64,000 bases of DNA from Defluviitaleaceae bacterium (GTDB lineage: Bacteria > Bacillota > Clostridia > Lachnospirales > WQUN01), in assembly GCA_009779755.1 (NCBI GenBank), contig WRDO01000003.1, positions 62,001 through 126,000 of the forward strand, given 5' to 3'. The notes beneath the pieces are model-generated. The model made no database searches. It was not told the DNA's origin and saw only the letters and a list, made by a program, of their open reading frames with translations. Made by a program: the position numbers and the translations under genes. Below, piece by piece: positions 51,287-61,221 of this stretch. Position 1 is the first letter of the stretch, and every line of letters starts with the position of its first letter.

Positions 51287-53017
51287 ATGAGGAGAATCAA
51301 ATTGATTCTTACAGCGGTGCTTGTGTTTGTACTTACATTCGCAATCACCGCACCCCTGACCGCACAAGCGGCAGCCCCCGAAGGCAGCGTAACGATCACG
51401 ATCTTACACACGAATGACATGCACGGCAGGTTGGCAGGCACAGGAAGCGTAATTGGCATTGACAGGATCGCGGCGATTCTCGCGGAAACTGACAATGCCA
51501 TTTTGGTTGACGCGGGTGACGCGATTCACGGCTTACCCCTAGTCGATTTAAAAAGAGGCTTAAATGCCATCACATTAATGAACGCGGCGGGATACAGCCT
51601 GCTTACCCCCGGTAACCACGAGTTTAATCACTTTGTCCCCGAAGCCGGCGTAAACCATTTATTCTATTTGCAAACCCACGCGGATTTTGAAATCCTCGCC
51701 GCCAACGTCACGTGGAAGGATACGGGCGAAGCGGCTTTCAACGGATACACAATCATTGAAATCGACGGCGTAAAAGTCGGCTTCTTCGGTTTAGCGCAAC
51801 CGGATACCCCCACCAGAAGCAACCCCGCCGGGGTAGTGGGCCTCAACTTCGGTGACCCGGTATCCGCCGCAAAGCTGGCTGTTGCCGCGTTGCAAGAAGC
51901 AGGCGCGGACGTTATCGTAGCCATTGCGCACTTGGATGTAAGTGACGGCGAACAAGCCATCGCCGTTGCCGAAGAAGTACCCGGCATCCATGTAATGATT
52001 ACCGGCCATTGCCACACCCGTTTGCCCGAAGGGGAAATGGTGGGCGATGTATTACTTGTCCAAACGGGCGCACATGCCGCTAACGTAGGCGCGGTCGAAA
52101 TCGTGATAACAAACGGCGAAATCGAATCCATCACCGCATCGCTTATTACCCATGCCATGGCTCAAGAATTTGAACCCGTAGCCGAAGTGACTGCTCTCAT
52201 CGCCGAAATGCAAGCGGAAATTAATGCGGAACTCGGCATAGTTATCGCGTACAATCCCGAAACCCTGCTCGGCGACGACCCGGAAAACCGCCCCATCCTG
52301 CGCGGCTCGGAAGTACCCCTCGGGAATTTGATCGCCGACGCAATCCGCATAGGCATGGGTACGGATTTTGCTATAATCAATTCCGGCGGCATCCGCGCCC
52401 ACTTAAACGCGGGCGAAGTTACCTTGCTTGATATTCAAGCAATCCTGCCGTTCTTTAATACCGCTATGGTATTGGAAATCACACCGGCAGTACTTTGGGA
52501 GTTATTGGAATTTGCCGTCAGCGTAATACCCGACGGACGTTTCCCGCAAGTATCGGGTTTCTCCTTCGTGTTGGACGGTGACGCACCCGCGGGCGAACGT
52601 ATACCGTCTATAGCCGTAAACGGTACGGCGCTCAGCAAAACCGACGATACGACCGTATTCACCATAACTTTAAACAATTTTATGGCCAGCGGCGGTGACG
52701 GGTTCTCCATGCTTGTGGATATGCCCATATTGGCGGAAGGCAACAGGCTTGACGTACTGCTGGCCGAACACATAATGAACCTCTTCCCGCTTCCCGCTGT
52801 TGAAGAAGAATTTAATGGAGAAGCAGAAGAAGTTGAAGAAGAAGCCGAGGAAATCGTAGAAGCCGTTACGCTCCCCGCACTCTTTCCCCTTGACGAAATC
52901 GCACGGCAAGTAATTAACGGCAATTGGGGGAACGGCGTTGAAAGGGTACGCCGCTTGACCGAAGCGGGTTACGACGCAAGAGCCGTACAAACCCGCGTCA
53001 ACCAAATTCTCAGATAG
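51287..53017 (+). CDS. Secreted 5'-nucleotidase/UshA-like phosphoesterase with Cpl-7 wall-binding domain
   Basis: 576 aa. Signal peptide (cleavage near AQA-AAP), a metallophosphoesterase domain (LHTNDMHGRL, DAGDAIHG, GNHEFNH, GHCHTRLP), a 5'-nucleotidase C-terminal domain (GNLIADAI, INSGGIRAHLNAG, FMASGGDGF), an acidic Glu linker at about 505-530, and a C-terminal CW_7 module (IARQVINGNWGNGVERVRRL to VNQIL) like that of Cpl-7 lysozyme. It probably hydrolyses external nucleotides at the cell wall to scavenge phosphate and nucleosides. Monocistronic, with promoter and terminator. Confidence 0.9.
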   Translation: MRRIKLILTAVLVFVLTFAITAPLTAQAAAPEGSVTITILHTNDMHGRLAGTGSVIGIDRIAAILAETDNAILVDAGDAIHGLPLVDLKRGLNAITLMNAAGYSLLTPGNHEFNHFVPEAGVNHLFYLQTHADFEILAANVTWKDTGEAAFNGYTIIEIDGVKVGFFGLAQPDTPTRSNPAGVVGLNFGDPVSAAKLAVAALQEAGADVIVAIAHLDVSDGEQAIAVAEEVPGIHVMITGHCHTRLPEGEMVGDVLLVQTGAHAANVGAVEIVITNGEIESITASLITHAMAQEFEPVAEVTALIAEMQAEINAELGIVIAYNPETLLGDDPENRPILRGSEVPLGNLIADAIRIGMGTDFAIINSGGIRAHLNAGEVTLLDIQAILPFFNTAMVLEITPAVLWELLEFAVSVIPDGRFPQVSGFSFVLDGDAPAGERIPSIAVNGTALSKTDDTTVFTITLNNFMASGGDGFSMLVDMPILAEGNRLDVLLAEHIMNLFPLPAVEEEFNGEAEEVEEEAEEIVEAVTLPALFPLDEIARQVINGNWGNGVERVRRLTEAGYDARAVQTRVNQILR

Positions 53018-53044
53018 TTAAAAACAATTGATTTTCGCATAAAG

Positions 53045-53085
53045 AAGGGCTTTCGTTCGGATTTTCAGACGAAAGCCCTTTTCTT
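53045..53085 (+). terminator. Intrinsic terminator after the 5'-nucleotidase gene
   Basis: A 12-bp perfect stem, AAGGGCTTTCGT (53045-53056) with 53069-53080, followed by TTCTTC; the T-tract is partly inside the stem. Confidence 0.8.
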
Positions 53086-53183
53086 CGTACCGATTAGAGG
53101 CTTGGCGATATCGTCGGATGATATACGCGTTGCCAATGACTCGTCCCATATGCTATATTTTCCCACGTGGGAGTGATTATCGG

Positions 53184-54107
53184 ATGCGGCGTTTGCGATT
53201 ATACCTTTACATAACGTCTTTCCTTTTACTCGCGGGTTGCGGTCGTGCGCGTGAGCATGAAGGTGAAGTCATATACAACGCACGCGAGACGCATCCCCCC
53301 GCCAACGGAATACAAACCCCCGCACCGACGCCCTATGCCTCACCCGACCCTACCGACCCCCCCGCGTTAATTGACCCTTCCCCGACCCCTTCCCCCACCG
53401 ATTCGAATGAACCCGTCGATACGCCCCCGCCATTGGTTTCGCCCTCCCCTCCCCCTTCTGACGGCGGAAGCGCGGTACCCCATCCCGATACACCCCAAAC
53501 CTGGAATATATCGCCCCGCACGGGCGGCATACCTCCCATCGGCAGTCAAACCGGTGGTTATTTGCGTCCTTTTTCATCCTTTTATCGGGGCGGTGAAACG
53601 GCGCATATCTATTTGACTTTCGAATTGTCTTATGAAGCCGGATATACGGAAGGCGTGTTGGATGTCTTAAGTGAACGGAACGTAGTCGCCGCGTTCTTTT
53701 TGACATTGCCTTATATTGAGAATAACGGAGACTTGGTGCTGCGTATGATAGCGGAGGGGCATGTTGTCGGGATCCTTTCGCATCAGGTTATGACCGATAT
53801 CGGCGCCGATGAAATAAGCGAAATGATTTTGCTCACTTCCCGGTATTTTTCGGAGCATTTCGGTCGGCCTATCGATCCTTTTTTGCGCCCGTTGGGCGGT
53901 GCGTTCAGCGAGCATACGCTGGTGTTGACGCGGCATTACGGTTTTTTCACCGTATTCTGGAGCGCGGAGCGGCACGACGATTTCCATCCCGGCATGATCC
54001 TTTCACACAAAGCATTTGATCCGCAAAGCGTTAACACCGTTTCCCAAATCATCGACGACATGGCAAGCGCAGGTTTTGTTTTCGTATCCTTATATCAACT
54101 TATATAA
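53184..54107 (+). CDS. Lipoprotein with degenerate polysaccharide deacetylase domain
   Basis: 307 aa. Signal peptide with lipobox LLAGC (Cys19), a Pro/Ser/Thr-rich linker at about residues 40-120, then a NodB-like domain that parallels the neighbouring PdaA: YLTFELSYEAGY against YLTFDAGYEND, ILSHQVMTDI against NHSMYHPDM, LRPLGGAFSE against YRPPRGIYNE. The catalytic Asp, one of the metal-binding His residues and the Arg of motif 3 are lost, so it is probably a non-enzymatic paralogue. ATG 53184 follows GGGAGTGAT. pgi begins 22 nt downstream. Confidence 0.8.
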   Translation: MRRLRLYLYITSFLLLAGCGRAREHEGEVIYNARETHPPANGIQTPAPTPYASPDPTDPPALIDPSPTPSPTDSNEPVDTPPPLVSPSPPPSDGGSAVPHPDTPQTWNISPRTGGIPPIGSQTGGYLRPFSSFYRGGETAHIYLTFELSYEAGYTEGVLDVLSERNVVAAFFLTLPYIENNGDLVLRMIAEGHVVGILSHQVMTDIGADEISEMILLTSRYFSEHFGRPIDPFLRPLGGAFSEHTLVLTRHYGFFTVFWSAERHDDFHPGMILSHKAFDPQSVNTVSQIIDDMASAGFVFVSLYQLI

Positions 54108-54129
54108 ATAAATAGGAAGGTGGATTTAA

Positions 54130-55542
54130 ATGAATCTACGTATGGATTACAACAATGTCCTCAGCAGTCGGATCGGCAAGGAAGGTATCACGCAAGCGGA
54201 TTTCGACGCGCTTAAGCCCGCCGCGGAGAAAGCATCCCAAACGATGGCGGACAACCGCCCGGCGATGAAATGGCGCGAGCTTCCGTACAACCAAGCCGAA
54301 ATCGTGGCCGGTATCAAAGCCTACGCGGCGGAAATGAAGGACGGGATCGACGCTTTTGTGGTGCTCGGCATCGGCGGCTCCGCACTCGGGCCCATGGCGG
54401 TGCAGCAAGCGTTAAACCACCCCTTCTACAACGAGCTCCCGCGGGAGAAACGCACCGCAAACGGTGCGGCGGACAGCTTCCCCAAACTGTATGTCGTGGA
54501 CAACGTGGACCCCGAACGGTTGGTGTACCTGTTCCAAACGATCGACCCTACGCGGTGCTTGTTTAACGTTATCTCAAAGTCCGGCTCCACATCGGAAACG
54601 ATGAGCCAATTTATGATTATCAAGGCCCTGCTGGAGGAAAGATTGGGCAAGGAAGCCGCCCGCAAACGTATCGTATGTACGACGGACAAGGAAAAAGGGA
54701 ATCTGATTAAAATCGCCAAGGAAGAGGATTACAAGTATTTTATTGTACCTGACGGTGTGGGCGGGCGTTTTTCGCAGCTTTGCCCGGTGGGTTTGTTGCC
54801 CGCGGCGTTCTGCGGCATCGACATCGGGGGATTGTTGGAAGGTGCCGCGCAAATGGACGAACGGTGCAAGTCCCCCTGTATCCATGAAAATCCGGCGTAT
54901 ATGTTCGCGGCACTCCATGTAATGGCGCTAAACAAAGGCAAAAACGTTACCGTCGTAATGCCTTACGCCGATTCGCTTAAATTCATCTCCGATTGGTTCG
55001 CGCAGTTGTGGGGCGAATCGCTGGGCAAACATTTTGACTTGGACGGCAACGTCGTTAATGTCGGGCAAACACCCGTAAAGGCGTTGGGCGTGACGGATCA
55101 GCATTCGCAAGTACAACTCTACGCCGAAGGGCCCTACGATAAAATGATCGTACTCTTGGGCGTGGATGAATACCGCGAAACGATCACCATTCCCAAGCTC
55201 TACGAGGATATGCCGTCCCTCGGTTTCCTCGGGGGCGTAACGCACAATGATTTGATCAAAAATGAGCAACTCGCGACGGAATACGCCCTCACCAAATCGG
55301 GCCGTATGAACATGACCCTCACATTACCGCGCGTTACCCCGCAAACGTTGGGCCAATTGCTTTACTTCTTCGAAGTGGCGACGGCGTACGCGGGTTACCT
55401 GCTCAACATCGACCCCTTCGACCAACCCGGCGTGGAGGAAGGCAAAAACGCGACGTACGCGTTGTTCGGCCGTCCCGGATACGAGGCGAAAAAAGCGGAA
55501 ATGGACGCCGCCCCGCCGAAGGATGATAAATACGTAATGTAA
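54130..55542 (+). CDS. pgi: Glucose-6-phosphate isomerase
   Basis: 470 aa. Interconverts glucose 6-phosphate and fructose 6-phosphate in glycolysis. FVVLGIGGSALGPMA, VISKSGSTSETMSQF and SQVQLYAEGPYDK are family signatures. The length is typical of the Firmicutes form. GGAAGGTGG precedes the ATG. It may be co-transcribed with the degenerate deacetylase gene; no functional link is evident. Confidence 0.95.
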   Translation: MNLRMDYNNVLSSRIGKEGITQADFDALKPAAEKASQTMADNRPAMKWRELPYNQAEIVAGIKAYAAEMKDGIDAFVVLGIGGSALGPMAVQQALNHPFYNELPREKRTANGAADSFPKLYVVDNVDPERLVYLFQTIDPTRCLFNVISKSGSTSETMSQFMIIKALLEERLGKEAARKRIVCTTDKEKGNLIKIAKEEDYKYFIVPDGVGGRFSQLCPVGLLPAAFCGIDIGGLLEGAAQMDERCKSPCIHENPAYMFAALHVMALNKGKNVTVVMPYADSLKFISDWFAQLWGESLGKHFDLDGNVVNVGQTPVKALGVTDQHSQVQLYAEGPYDKMIVLLGVDEYRETITIPKLYEDMPSLGFLGGVTHNDLIKNEQLATEYALTKSGRMNMTLTLPRVTPQTLGQLLYFFEVATAYAGYLLNIDPFDQPGVEEGKNATYALFGRPGYEAKKAEMDAAPPKDDKYVM

Positions 55543-55576
55543 GGTTGGTCGGCCTTTATCCGCATTCCCAACCCGC

Positions 55577-55618
55577 AAACCAAAAACCCGTACCCATTCG
55601 CTTACGGGTTTTTGGTTT
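55577..55618. terminator. Intrinsic terminator after pgi
   Basis: A 16-bp perfect inverted repeat (55577-55592/55603-55618) with GC pairs near the loop and A/T-rich outer ends, so the T-run is part of the stem and it could work in either direction. Confidence 0.75.
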
Positions 55619-55695
55619 ACGGGAACGGATGCGGATAACGTACCCGCAACAAACACACAATAATATAACGTTATATATTAGGAAGGAGTGCGCCC

Positions 55696-58425
55696 ATGAA
55701 GTGGGTAACGGAAAGCATAAGCGATGTCTTGCACCAATTAGACGCGAACCGTCTCAACGGCCTAACCCCGCAAGACGTTAAGGCCCGTATCGACCGGTAC
55801 GGACTCAACGAATTCGAAGAAGAAAAGAAGGAAACGACCTTCCAAAAAATCCTCCACCACCTGCTTGAAATCCCTACGTTGATCCTCATCGCGGCGTCAA
55901 TTGTCGCCGCCGCCGCCGCCGTACTCAACCAACGCGACGGCGCGGGGTCGGCTAGTGATTGGGCGAAGGTTGTCGTTATCCTATCGATTGTGGTCATCAA
56001 CGTAGTGCTGGGTATGTATCAGGAAAGTAAGGCCGAAAAAGCGTTGGACGCGCTTAAGAAGATGAACGCCTTTAAGACGACGGTTATCCGAAGCGGGGTC
56101 AAGCAAATCGTGGAGGCAAACCAACTCGTACCCGGCGATTTGGTGGAGCTGAACGCGGGTGACGTGATCACCGCCGACGGACGTATCATTGAGGCAAGCA
56201 GCCTCCAAGTGGAGGAAGCCGCGCTCACGGGCGAAAGCCAACCCGTGGAAAAGGACGCAAACGCCGTCATCACCGATACCGTCCCCTTGGGGGACCGTAT
56301 AAATATGGTTTATTCGGGTTGCTTGGTGACGGGCGGCCGCGCGCTCGTTGTCGTTACCGAAACGGCGATGGAAACCGAAATGGGTAAGATCGCCCGCTTG
56401 CTCAACAACACAAAGAAAACGCTCACCCCCTTACAACTCCGCCTTAAGCAACTGGCCAAGCGGATTTCGGTCATCGCTTTGCTTTCGGGTCTCGCGATGT
56501 TTTTGGTCGGCCTTATTATATGGGGGAACGACCCGATTTACATGCTGCTGCTCGCGGTCGCGCTGGGTGTAGCCGCCGTACCCGAAACGCTCCCCATCGT
56601 GGTCACGATGATCCTCTCCTACGGCGTGTGGAATATGGTCAATAAAAAGACGATCATCCGTAAGATACCCGCCGTCGAAACCATCGGCAACACGTCCGTC
56701 ATTTGTTCGGATAAAACGGGTACCTTAACCATGAACAAAATGGTCATCCAAAAAGCATGGCACGTCGATCACGACCCCGTCACCGTAAACGAAAATGAAT
56801 TTAACGAGGACCAACGTAAATTGATCGGCTTGTTGGCGTCATGCTCGAACGCGACGATCGCACCCCACAACGAATACCACGACGGCATGAACTACGAATC
56901 GGAAACCGCCATCGGTGACCCGACGGAAATCGCGATTATACGCCTGCTCCACGACTTGGGCTTGGATCGCGTGCAAGCCGAACGCGACTACCCGCGCGTG
57001 CATGAATTACCCTTCGATTCCGCCCGTAAGCGTATGACCACCGTACACCGCACCGAGGAAGGGTACATCGCCGTCACCAAAGGCGCGTTCGACCGCATCC
57101 CCGTGGATTGGTCAAAGACGCCCGGCTTGTTGGAAAAAGCGACCGCGATACACGATTCCTTTGCGGATAGGGCCCTGCGTGTCATCGCCGTCTCCGTAAA
57201 AAAATTCGCGCAGAAGCCGACGGATTTAAGCGAGGAAGCCCTTGAAACGGAGCAGGAATTCCGCGGTATGGTAGGGATGATCGACCCGCCGCGCCCCGAA
57301 AGCAAATATGCCGTAGCCCGCGCGAAGGAAGCGGGAATCAAAACCGTTATGATCACCGGCGATCATAAGGCGACAGCGATCGCGATCGCCCGCGAAATCG
57401 GGATCTACCATGACGGGGACAAGGCCGTTACGGGTACGGAGCTCGCCGCCATGACGGAAACGGAGCTCAACGCGCAGGTGCGCGGCATTTCCGTATACGC
57501 GCGCGTCAGCCCCGAGGATAAACTGCGTATCGTACGTGCGTGGAACTTCCACCATGCGGTCGTCACCATGACGGGCGACGGCGTCAACGACGCGCCCGCG
57601 CTTAAGGCCGCCGACGTAGGCGCGGCGATGGGCATCACGGGTACGGAGGTTTCCAAGAATGCGGCGGATATGGTGATCACCGACGACAACTTCGCAACGA
57701 TCGTGGACGCCGTCGCCGAGGGCCGCACGTCGTACGACAACATCCGTAAAATCATCCAATTCCTGTTGGGCGTAAACTTCGCGGAGATATTTGTGCTTTT
57801 ATTGGGTATGCTGGTGATAGGGATTTCGCCGATCACCGCCATGCAGATATTGATCATCAACGTCGTATACGACGGCATTCCGGGCTTTTTCCTCACCTTC
57901 GAAAAACCCGAGCCGGGCGTCATGAAGCGTAAGCCCCTGCCCAAGGGTTCGGGTGTATTCGCCCAACGGGTAGGTTTGTTTATCAGCCTGCGCGCCGTAT
58001 CCTTCTCGATCCTCACCCTCGCGGCGTTTTCGATCGGCGCGTATTTCCTGCCGATCGACTATAATGTATGGGACGGCACATGGACGGGGTTGCGCAGCGG
58101 TGATTTCGCCGTGGGGATAACGATGGCGTTTATGGTGCTGAGTTGGGCGTCGCTCATCGATATTTTTAACACGCGGACGAAGCTGTCGATTTTCCAAGTC
58201 GGATTCCTCACCAATCGGGGTATCTTCTTTACGGTAATCGGTGCGGTCGCGTTTTCGGTCATCGTCGCAACCACCCCGTTCCTGATGGATATATTTAACG
58301 TGGTTCGGGTTACGGGTGCTCATTGGTTTATCATGGTCGGCTTAGCCGTATCGCATGTCGGCGTGGTTGAGTTGATTAAGTTTATATTACGCATCCGCGA
58401 CAGAAAAAAGGGTATCCTATACTAA
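55696..58425 (+). CDS. P2-type cation-transporting ATPase (Ca2+/Mn2+ type)
   Basis: 909 aa. Actuator motif LTGESQPV, phosphorylation site CSDKTGTLTMNK, hinge MTGDGVNDAPALKAADVG, N-terminal cation-ATPase domain and C-terminal helices. Transmembrane helix 4 has AVPETLP in place of the PEGLP of SERCA, and helix 6 has NVVYDGIP, keeping the N and D of the PMR1/SERCA site; this suits one Ca2+ or Mn2+ per cycle, but specificity is inference. AAGGAG precedes the ATG. Probably monocistronic. Confidence 0.9.
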   Translation: MKWVTESISDVLHQLDANRLNGLTPQDVKARIDRYGLNEFEEEKKETTFQKILHHLLEIPTLILIAASIVAAAAAVLNQRDGAGSASDWAKVVVILSIVVINVVLGMYQESKAEKALDALKKMNAFKTTVIRSGVKQIVEANQLVPGDLVELNAGDVITADGRIIEASSLQVEEAALTGESQPVEKDANAVITDTVPLGDRINMVYSGCLVTGGRALVVVTETAMETEMGKIARLLNNTKKTLTPLQLRLKQLAKRISVIALLSGLAMFLVGLIIWGNDPIYMLLLAVALGVAAVPETLPIVVTMILSYGVWNMVNKKTIIRKIPAVETIGNTSVICSDKTGTLTMNKMVIQKAWHVDHDPVTVNENEFNEDQRKLIGLLASCSNATIAPHNEYHDGMNYESETAIGDPTEIAIIRLLHDLGLDRVQAERDYPRVHELPFDSARKRMTTVHRTEEGYIAVTKGAFDRIPVDWSKTPGLLEKATAIHDSFADRALRVIAVSVKKFAQKPTDLSEEALETEQEFRGMVGMIDPPRPESKYAVARAKEAGIKTVMITGDHKATAIAIAREIGIYHDGDKAVTGTELAAMTETELNAQVRGISVYARVSPEDKLRIVRAWNFHHAVVTMTGDGVNDAPALKAADVGAAMGITGTEVSKNAADMVITDDNFATIVDAVAEGRTSYDNIRKIIQFLLGVNFAEIFVLLLGMLVIGISPITAMQILIINVVYDGIPGFFLTFEKPEPGVMKRKPLPKGSGVFAQRVGLFISLRAVSFSILTLAAFSIGAYFLPIDYNVWDGTWTGLRSGDFAVGITMAFMVLSWASLIDIFNTRTKLSIFQVGFLTNRGIFFTVIGAVAFSVIVATTPFLMDIFNVVRVTGAHWFIMVGLAVSHVGVVELIKFILRIRDRKKGILY

Positions 58426-58491
58426 AATAAAACGTTAACGCTTTTTTTGCGTTATGAATAGCAAAACATTATTAAAAAGGAGAAATGAAAA

Positions 58492-59205
58492 ATGAAGAAA
58501 TGTATCCTCGCTATGCTGAGCGCGATCCTGTTGATCGCCGTGATCCCCATTACCGTTTCCGCCGCGGAGTCCCCGACCATTGCCGTATCCGGTGCGGGCG
58601 CGGTTACCGCCGCTCCCGACATGGCAACCGTCAACTTGGGCGTTACGACCGACGCCGCCACCGCCGCGCAAGCCCTTCAACGTAATAATGCCGCCGTAGA
58701 AGCCGTGATCAAAGCCGTCCGCGCCTTGGGTGTCGCCGAAGAGGACATCACCACCCAATGGTTCTCCATCCACCAGCGTTGGAACTGGCGCGACGGCGAT
58801 TCACGCCCGGATGGTTATACCGTTAATAACACCGTAAGCGTAATCATTCGCAACCTCGATATCGTAGGCGAAGTGCTCGGCGCAGGTGTAGCCGCGGGCG
58901 CAAACGCATCAAGCGGCATCCAATTCGGTATTTCCGACGCGAGCGAGCTTTACCTCGAAGCCCTAGCACTCGCCGCACAAGACGCGCAACGCAAAGCAAA
59001 CGCCCTTGCCCGTGCGCTCAACAGGACCGTCAGCGGCATCGTAACCGTAACGGAAACCAGTTCCTTCCACGCCCCCATCGCGCGTGAGTTCGCCTCCAAC
59101 GACATGGCTCTGGCGGGTGCCGCACCCATGAGCATGGACGTACCCGTACAAACCGGCGAAATGATGGTGACGGCGCGGGTGCAAATCGTATTCGCGTTGA
59201 GATAA
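58492..59205 (+). CDS. Exported SIMPL (DUF541) domain protein
   Basis: 237 aa. Signal peptide (cleavage near VSA-AES) and one SIMPL domain (TIAVSGAGAVTAAPDMATVNLGV-type start, AQRKANALARALNRTVSGI near the end). Homologues include BP26/OMP28 and an oxidative-stress protein; molecular function is unknown. AAAAAGGAG precedes the ATG. It stands alone and ends in a terminator shared with the converging DivIVA-like gene. Confidence 0.88.
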   Translation: MKKCILAMLSAILLIAVIPITVSAAESPTIAVSGAGAVTAAPDMATVNLGVTTDAATAAQALQRNNAAVEAVIKAVRALGVAEEDITTQWFSIHQRWNWRDGDSRPDGYTVNNTVSVIIRNLDIVGEVLGAGVAAGANASSGIQFGISDASELYLEALALAAQDAQRKANALARALNRTVSGIVTVTETSSFHAPIAREFASNDMALAGAAPMSMDVPVQTGEMMVTARVQIVFALR

Positions 59206-59240
59206 TCCCGCACGGTTGCCACCCGAATACCAAATAAAAA

Positions 59241-59269
59241 ACTGCCTTCGCTTACAGGCAGTTTTTTTA
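59241..59269. terminator. Bidirectional terminator between SIMPL and DivIVA-like genes
   Basis: ACTGCCT (59241-59247) pairs with AGGCAGT (59256-59262), with A residues before and T residues after, so both converging genes can use it. Confidence 0.85.
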
Positions 59270-59280
59270 TTTACGTGGTT

Positions 59281-59898
59281 TTAATTGTTTCTCGGCGGGG
59301 GTGCCACCAACGGGGGTTCCTCTTCCTGCATGGTTTCCTCATCATCCGATTCGAACACAAGCTGCGTCTCATCCTCGGGGTCAACCGCAAACGCGGTGTC
59401 GGCGGCATAAATGGTTTCGGGCGCGTACACCGGTTCGGGTTCGGCATATATCGGTGCGGGTTCGGGTTCCATGGCTGCGGATAGCAGGGGTGTGGGTTCG
59501 CCCAAGGGGGGGACTTCCATTTCCAACAAGTCGTTGACGAGTTTTTCCATATCATCCAAACGGCGGCTCATCTCGAACATATCGGCGGTTTCGATTTCGA
59601 ATAAGTATTTACGCATTAACCCGGAGTATACGTCGTGGAAGGCTTGTACGCGCATACGCTCGGTATCAATGGCGGCGGAAACCTGAAGCAATTGCTGGGT
59701 GATCTTCTTTTTATAGTCGTGGGCTTGCATATGCGCGTTGCGCACCACGTTATCAGCCGCTACCTGTGCGGAAATAATCGCGTTCTTAATGGCGTTGTCT
59801 TTTTCCTTGTAGCTTTTTATAACCTGTTCAAGTGTCGCGATATACTTATTTACTTCTTCGGGGGAATACCCGCGTTTTACGTAACTGAATTGTTCCAA
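59281..59898 (-). CDS. DivIVA-domain protein
   Basis: 205 aa. The N-terminus (VKRGYSPEEVNKYIATLEQV) is the DivIVA/GpsB membrane-curvature motif, followed by a coiled coil to about residue 130 and a Pro/Glu-rich acidic tail. DivIVA proteins mark poles and septa and place division, secretion or sporulation factors. The tail differs from classical DivIVA, and sepF/ylm genes are not near, so it is a paralogue rather than the main DivIVA. Confidence 0.8.
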   Translation of the reverse strand: MEQFSYVKRGYSPEEVNKYIATLEQVIKSYKEKDNAIKNAIISAQVAADNVVRNAHMQAHDYKKKITQQLLQVSAAIDTERMRVQAFHDVYSGLMRKYLFEIETADMFEMSRRLDDMEKLVNDLLEMEVPPLGEPTPLLSAAMEPEPAPIYAEPEPVYAPETIYAADTAFAVDPEDETQLVFESDDEETMQEEEPPLVAPPPRNN

Positions 59899-59988
59899 AC
59901 TGAATTACCCCTTCCCGGTCCGATTTTTGGCGATTTTACCATAATCAACTAAATCGGGCAAGTTATATGGCGTTAACGTGATATAACG

Positions 59989-61221
59989 TTAGCGGAACGC
60001 GGACAGCAAATCCCTTATACGCGGCTTGTTGCCGTACATAAGGGTCCCCATGCGATAAATGCGCCCGCCTAGCCATGCCACGATCATAATCATGGATATT
60101 TGCATCGCGATGGAAAGCACCACTTCCCACACCGCCGCCGTACCCAAGCAAATACGCATAAACATAACGAACGGCGCAAAGAAGGGGATGTGCGACACCA
60201 CGCTTATCCATGCCGCACCCGGATTGGTCATGCCGAAGATAGCCATGAAAAAACCGCCCATCACCAGCATCATGGGCAAGGTTTGGAAGGAGTTCGCATC
60301 CTCCATGCGGGAAACGGTGGAGGACATGGCAGCGTAGATATACGCGTAAATAAGGAAACCGAGGAAAAAGAATACGACCAGCATACTCATGATATACGGG
60401 TCGAAGCTCAAATTAAACATCCCCAAGAAACCTTCACCCTCCACCCCGCCGAAGAGGGTCATGCTGAACGCCGCCGCGCCCACCATCATCGCCAATTGCA
60501 CCAATATCGCCGCGCTTACGCCCAAAACCTTACCGTTCATCAAATGCCCCGCTTTGCAGGATGTGATGAGCAGTTCCATCGTTTTGGTCGATTTTTCGCG
60601 TACGACGGTCGTCACGATATAACTGCCGCCCGCCAGTAAACCAAAATACAACACAAAGGAAAGCACATACGAAAATATCATGTTGGTCAGGAAACCGCCC
60701 GCCGTATCCTCAACGACATCCCCCGCGGGGCTTAGATTCATAATTTCCGACGAAGGGAAAAAGCCGGAAATCGCATACTGCGTGTCGGCGTCGATACCCA
60801 AGGCGGCATAGGCTTCAAATCGGTGGTGATTGCGGAGCATGGACGTGATGCTGCCTTCCATGTTCATCACGCCGATACCCATAGCGGTAACGTACAGCGT
60901 AAAATGATCCTCACGCAAGCTGAGGGCGTAATGGTAATCACCCTCTACCACGGCTGCGCGTGCGGCGTCCAAATCGCCGAACATACCCACCGCGAGCGAT
61001 ACATGGCCGGAAATCGTTTCCGCGTTGAATCGGCCCGTATGGTCCACGACCGCGATCCGCCGTTCGCTTGCGATATTCAAGTCGCCGATGAATCGGATCG
61101 CGCGCGGTACAGCCGGCCCGATCAACGCCAGCAGCACCATAAATATCGTAATACCGATAAACGCCCCGCTCCGTGCGAAGGTCATGAACTCAAACCTTAA
61201 TACCGTCAATATCTGCCTCAT
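59989..61221 (-). CDS. natB: ABC-2 type permease, NatB-like
   Basis: 410 aa. One N-terminal membrane helix, an outer domain at about residues 45-170, then five or six helices (VREKSTKTMELLITSCKAGHLMNGK is the conserved loop between helices). NatAB exports Na+ in Bacillus; related pairs export drugs or peptides. The start overlaps the natA stop by 4 nt (ATGA). The substrate is inferred from family only. Confidence 0.85.
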   Translation of the reverse strand: MRQILTVLRFEFMTFARSGAFIGITIFMVLLALIGPAVPRAIRFIGDLNIASERRIAVVDHTGRFNAETISGHVSLAVGMFGDLDAARAAVVEGDYHYALSLREDHFTLYVTAMGIGVMNMEGSITSMLRNHHRFEAYAALGIDADTQYAISGFFPSSEIMNLSPAGDVVEDTAGGFLTNMIFSYVLSFVLYFGLLAGGSYIVTTVVREKSTKTMELLITSCKAGHLMNGKVLGVSAAILVQLAMMVGAAAFSMTLFGGVEGEGFLGMFNLSFDPYIMSMLVVFFFLGFLIYAYIYAAMSSTVSRMEDANSFQTLPMMLVMGGFFMAIFGMTNPGAAWISVVSHIPFFAPFVMFMRICLGTAAVWEVVLSIAMQISMIMIVAWLGGRIYRMGTLMYGNKPRIRDLLSAFR

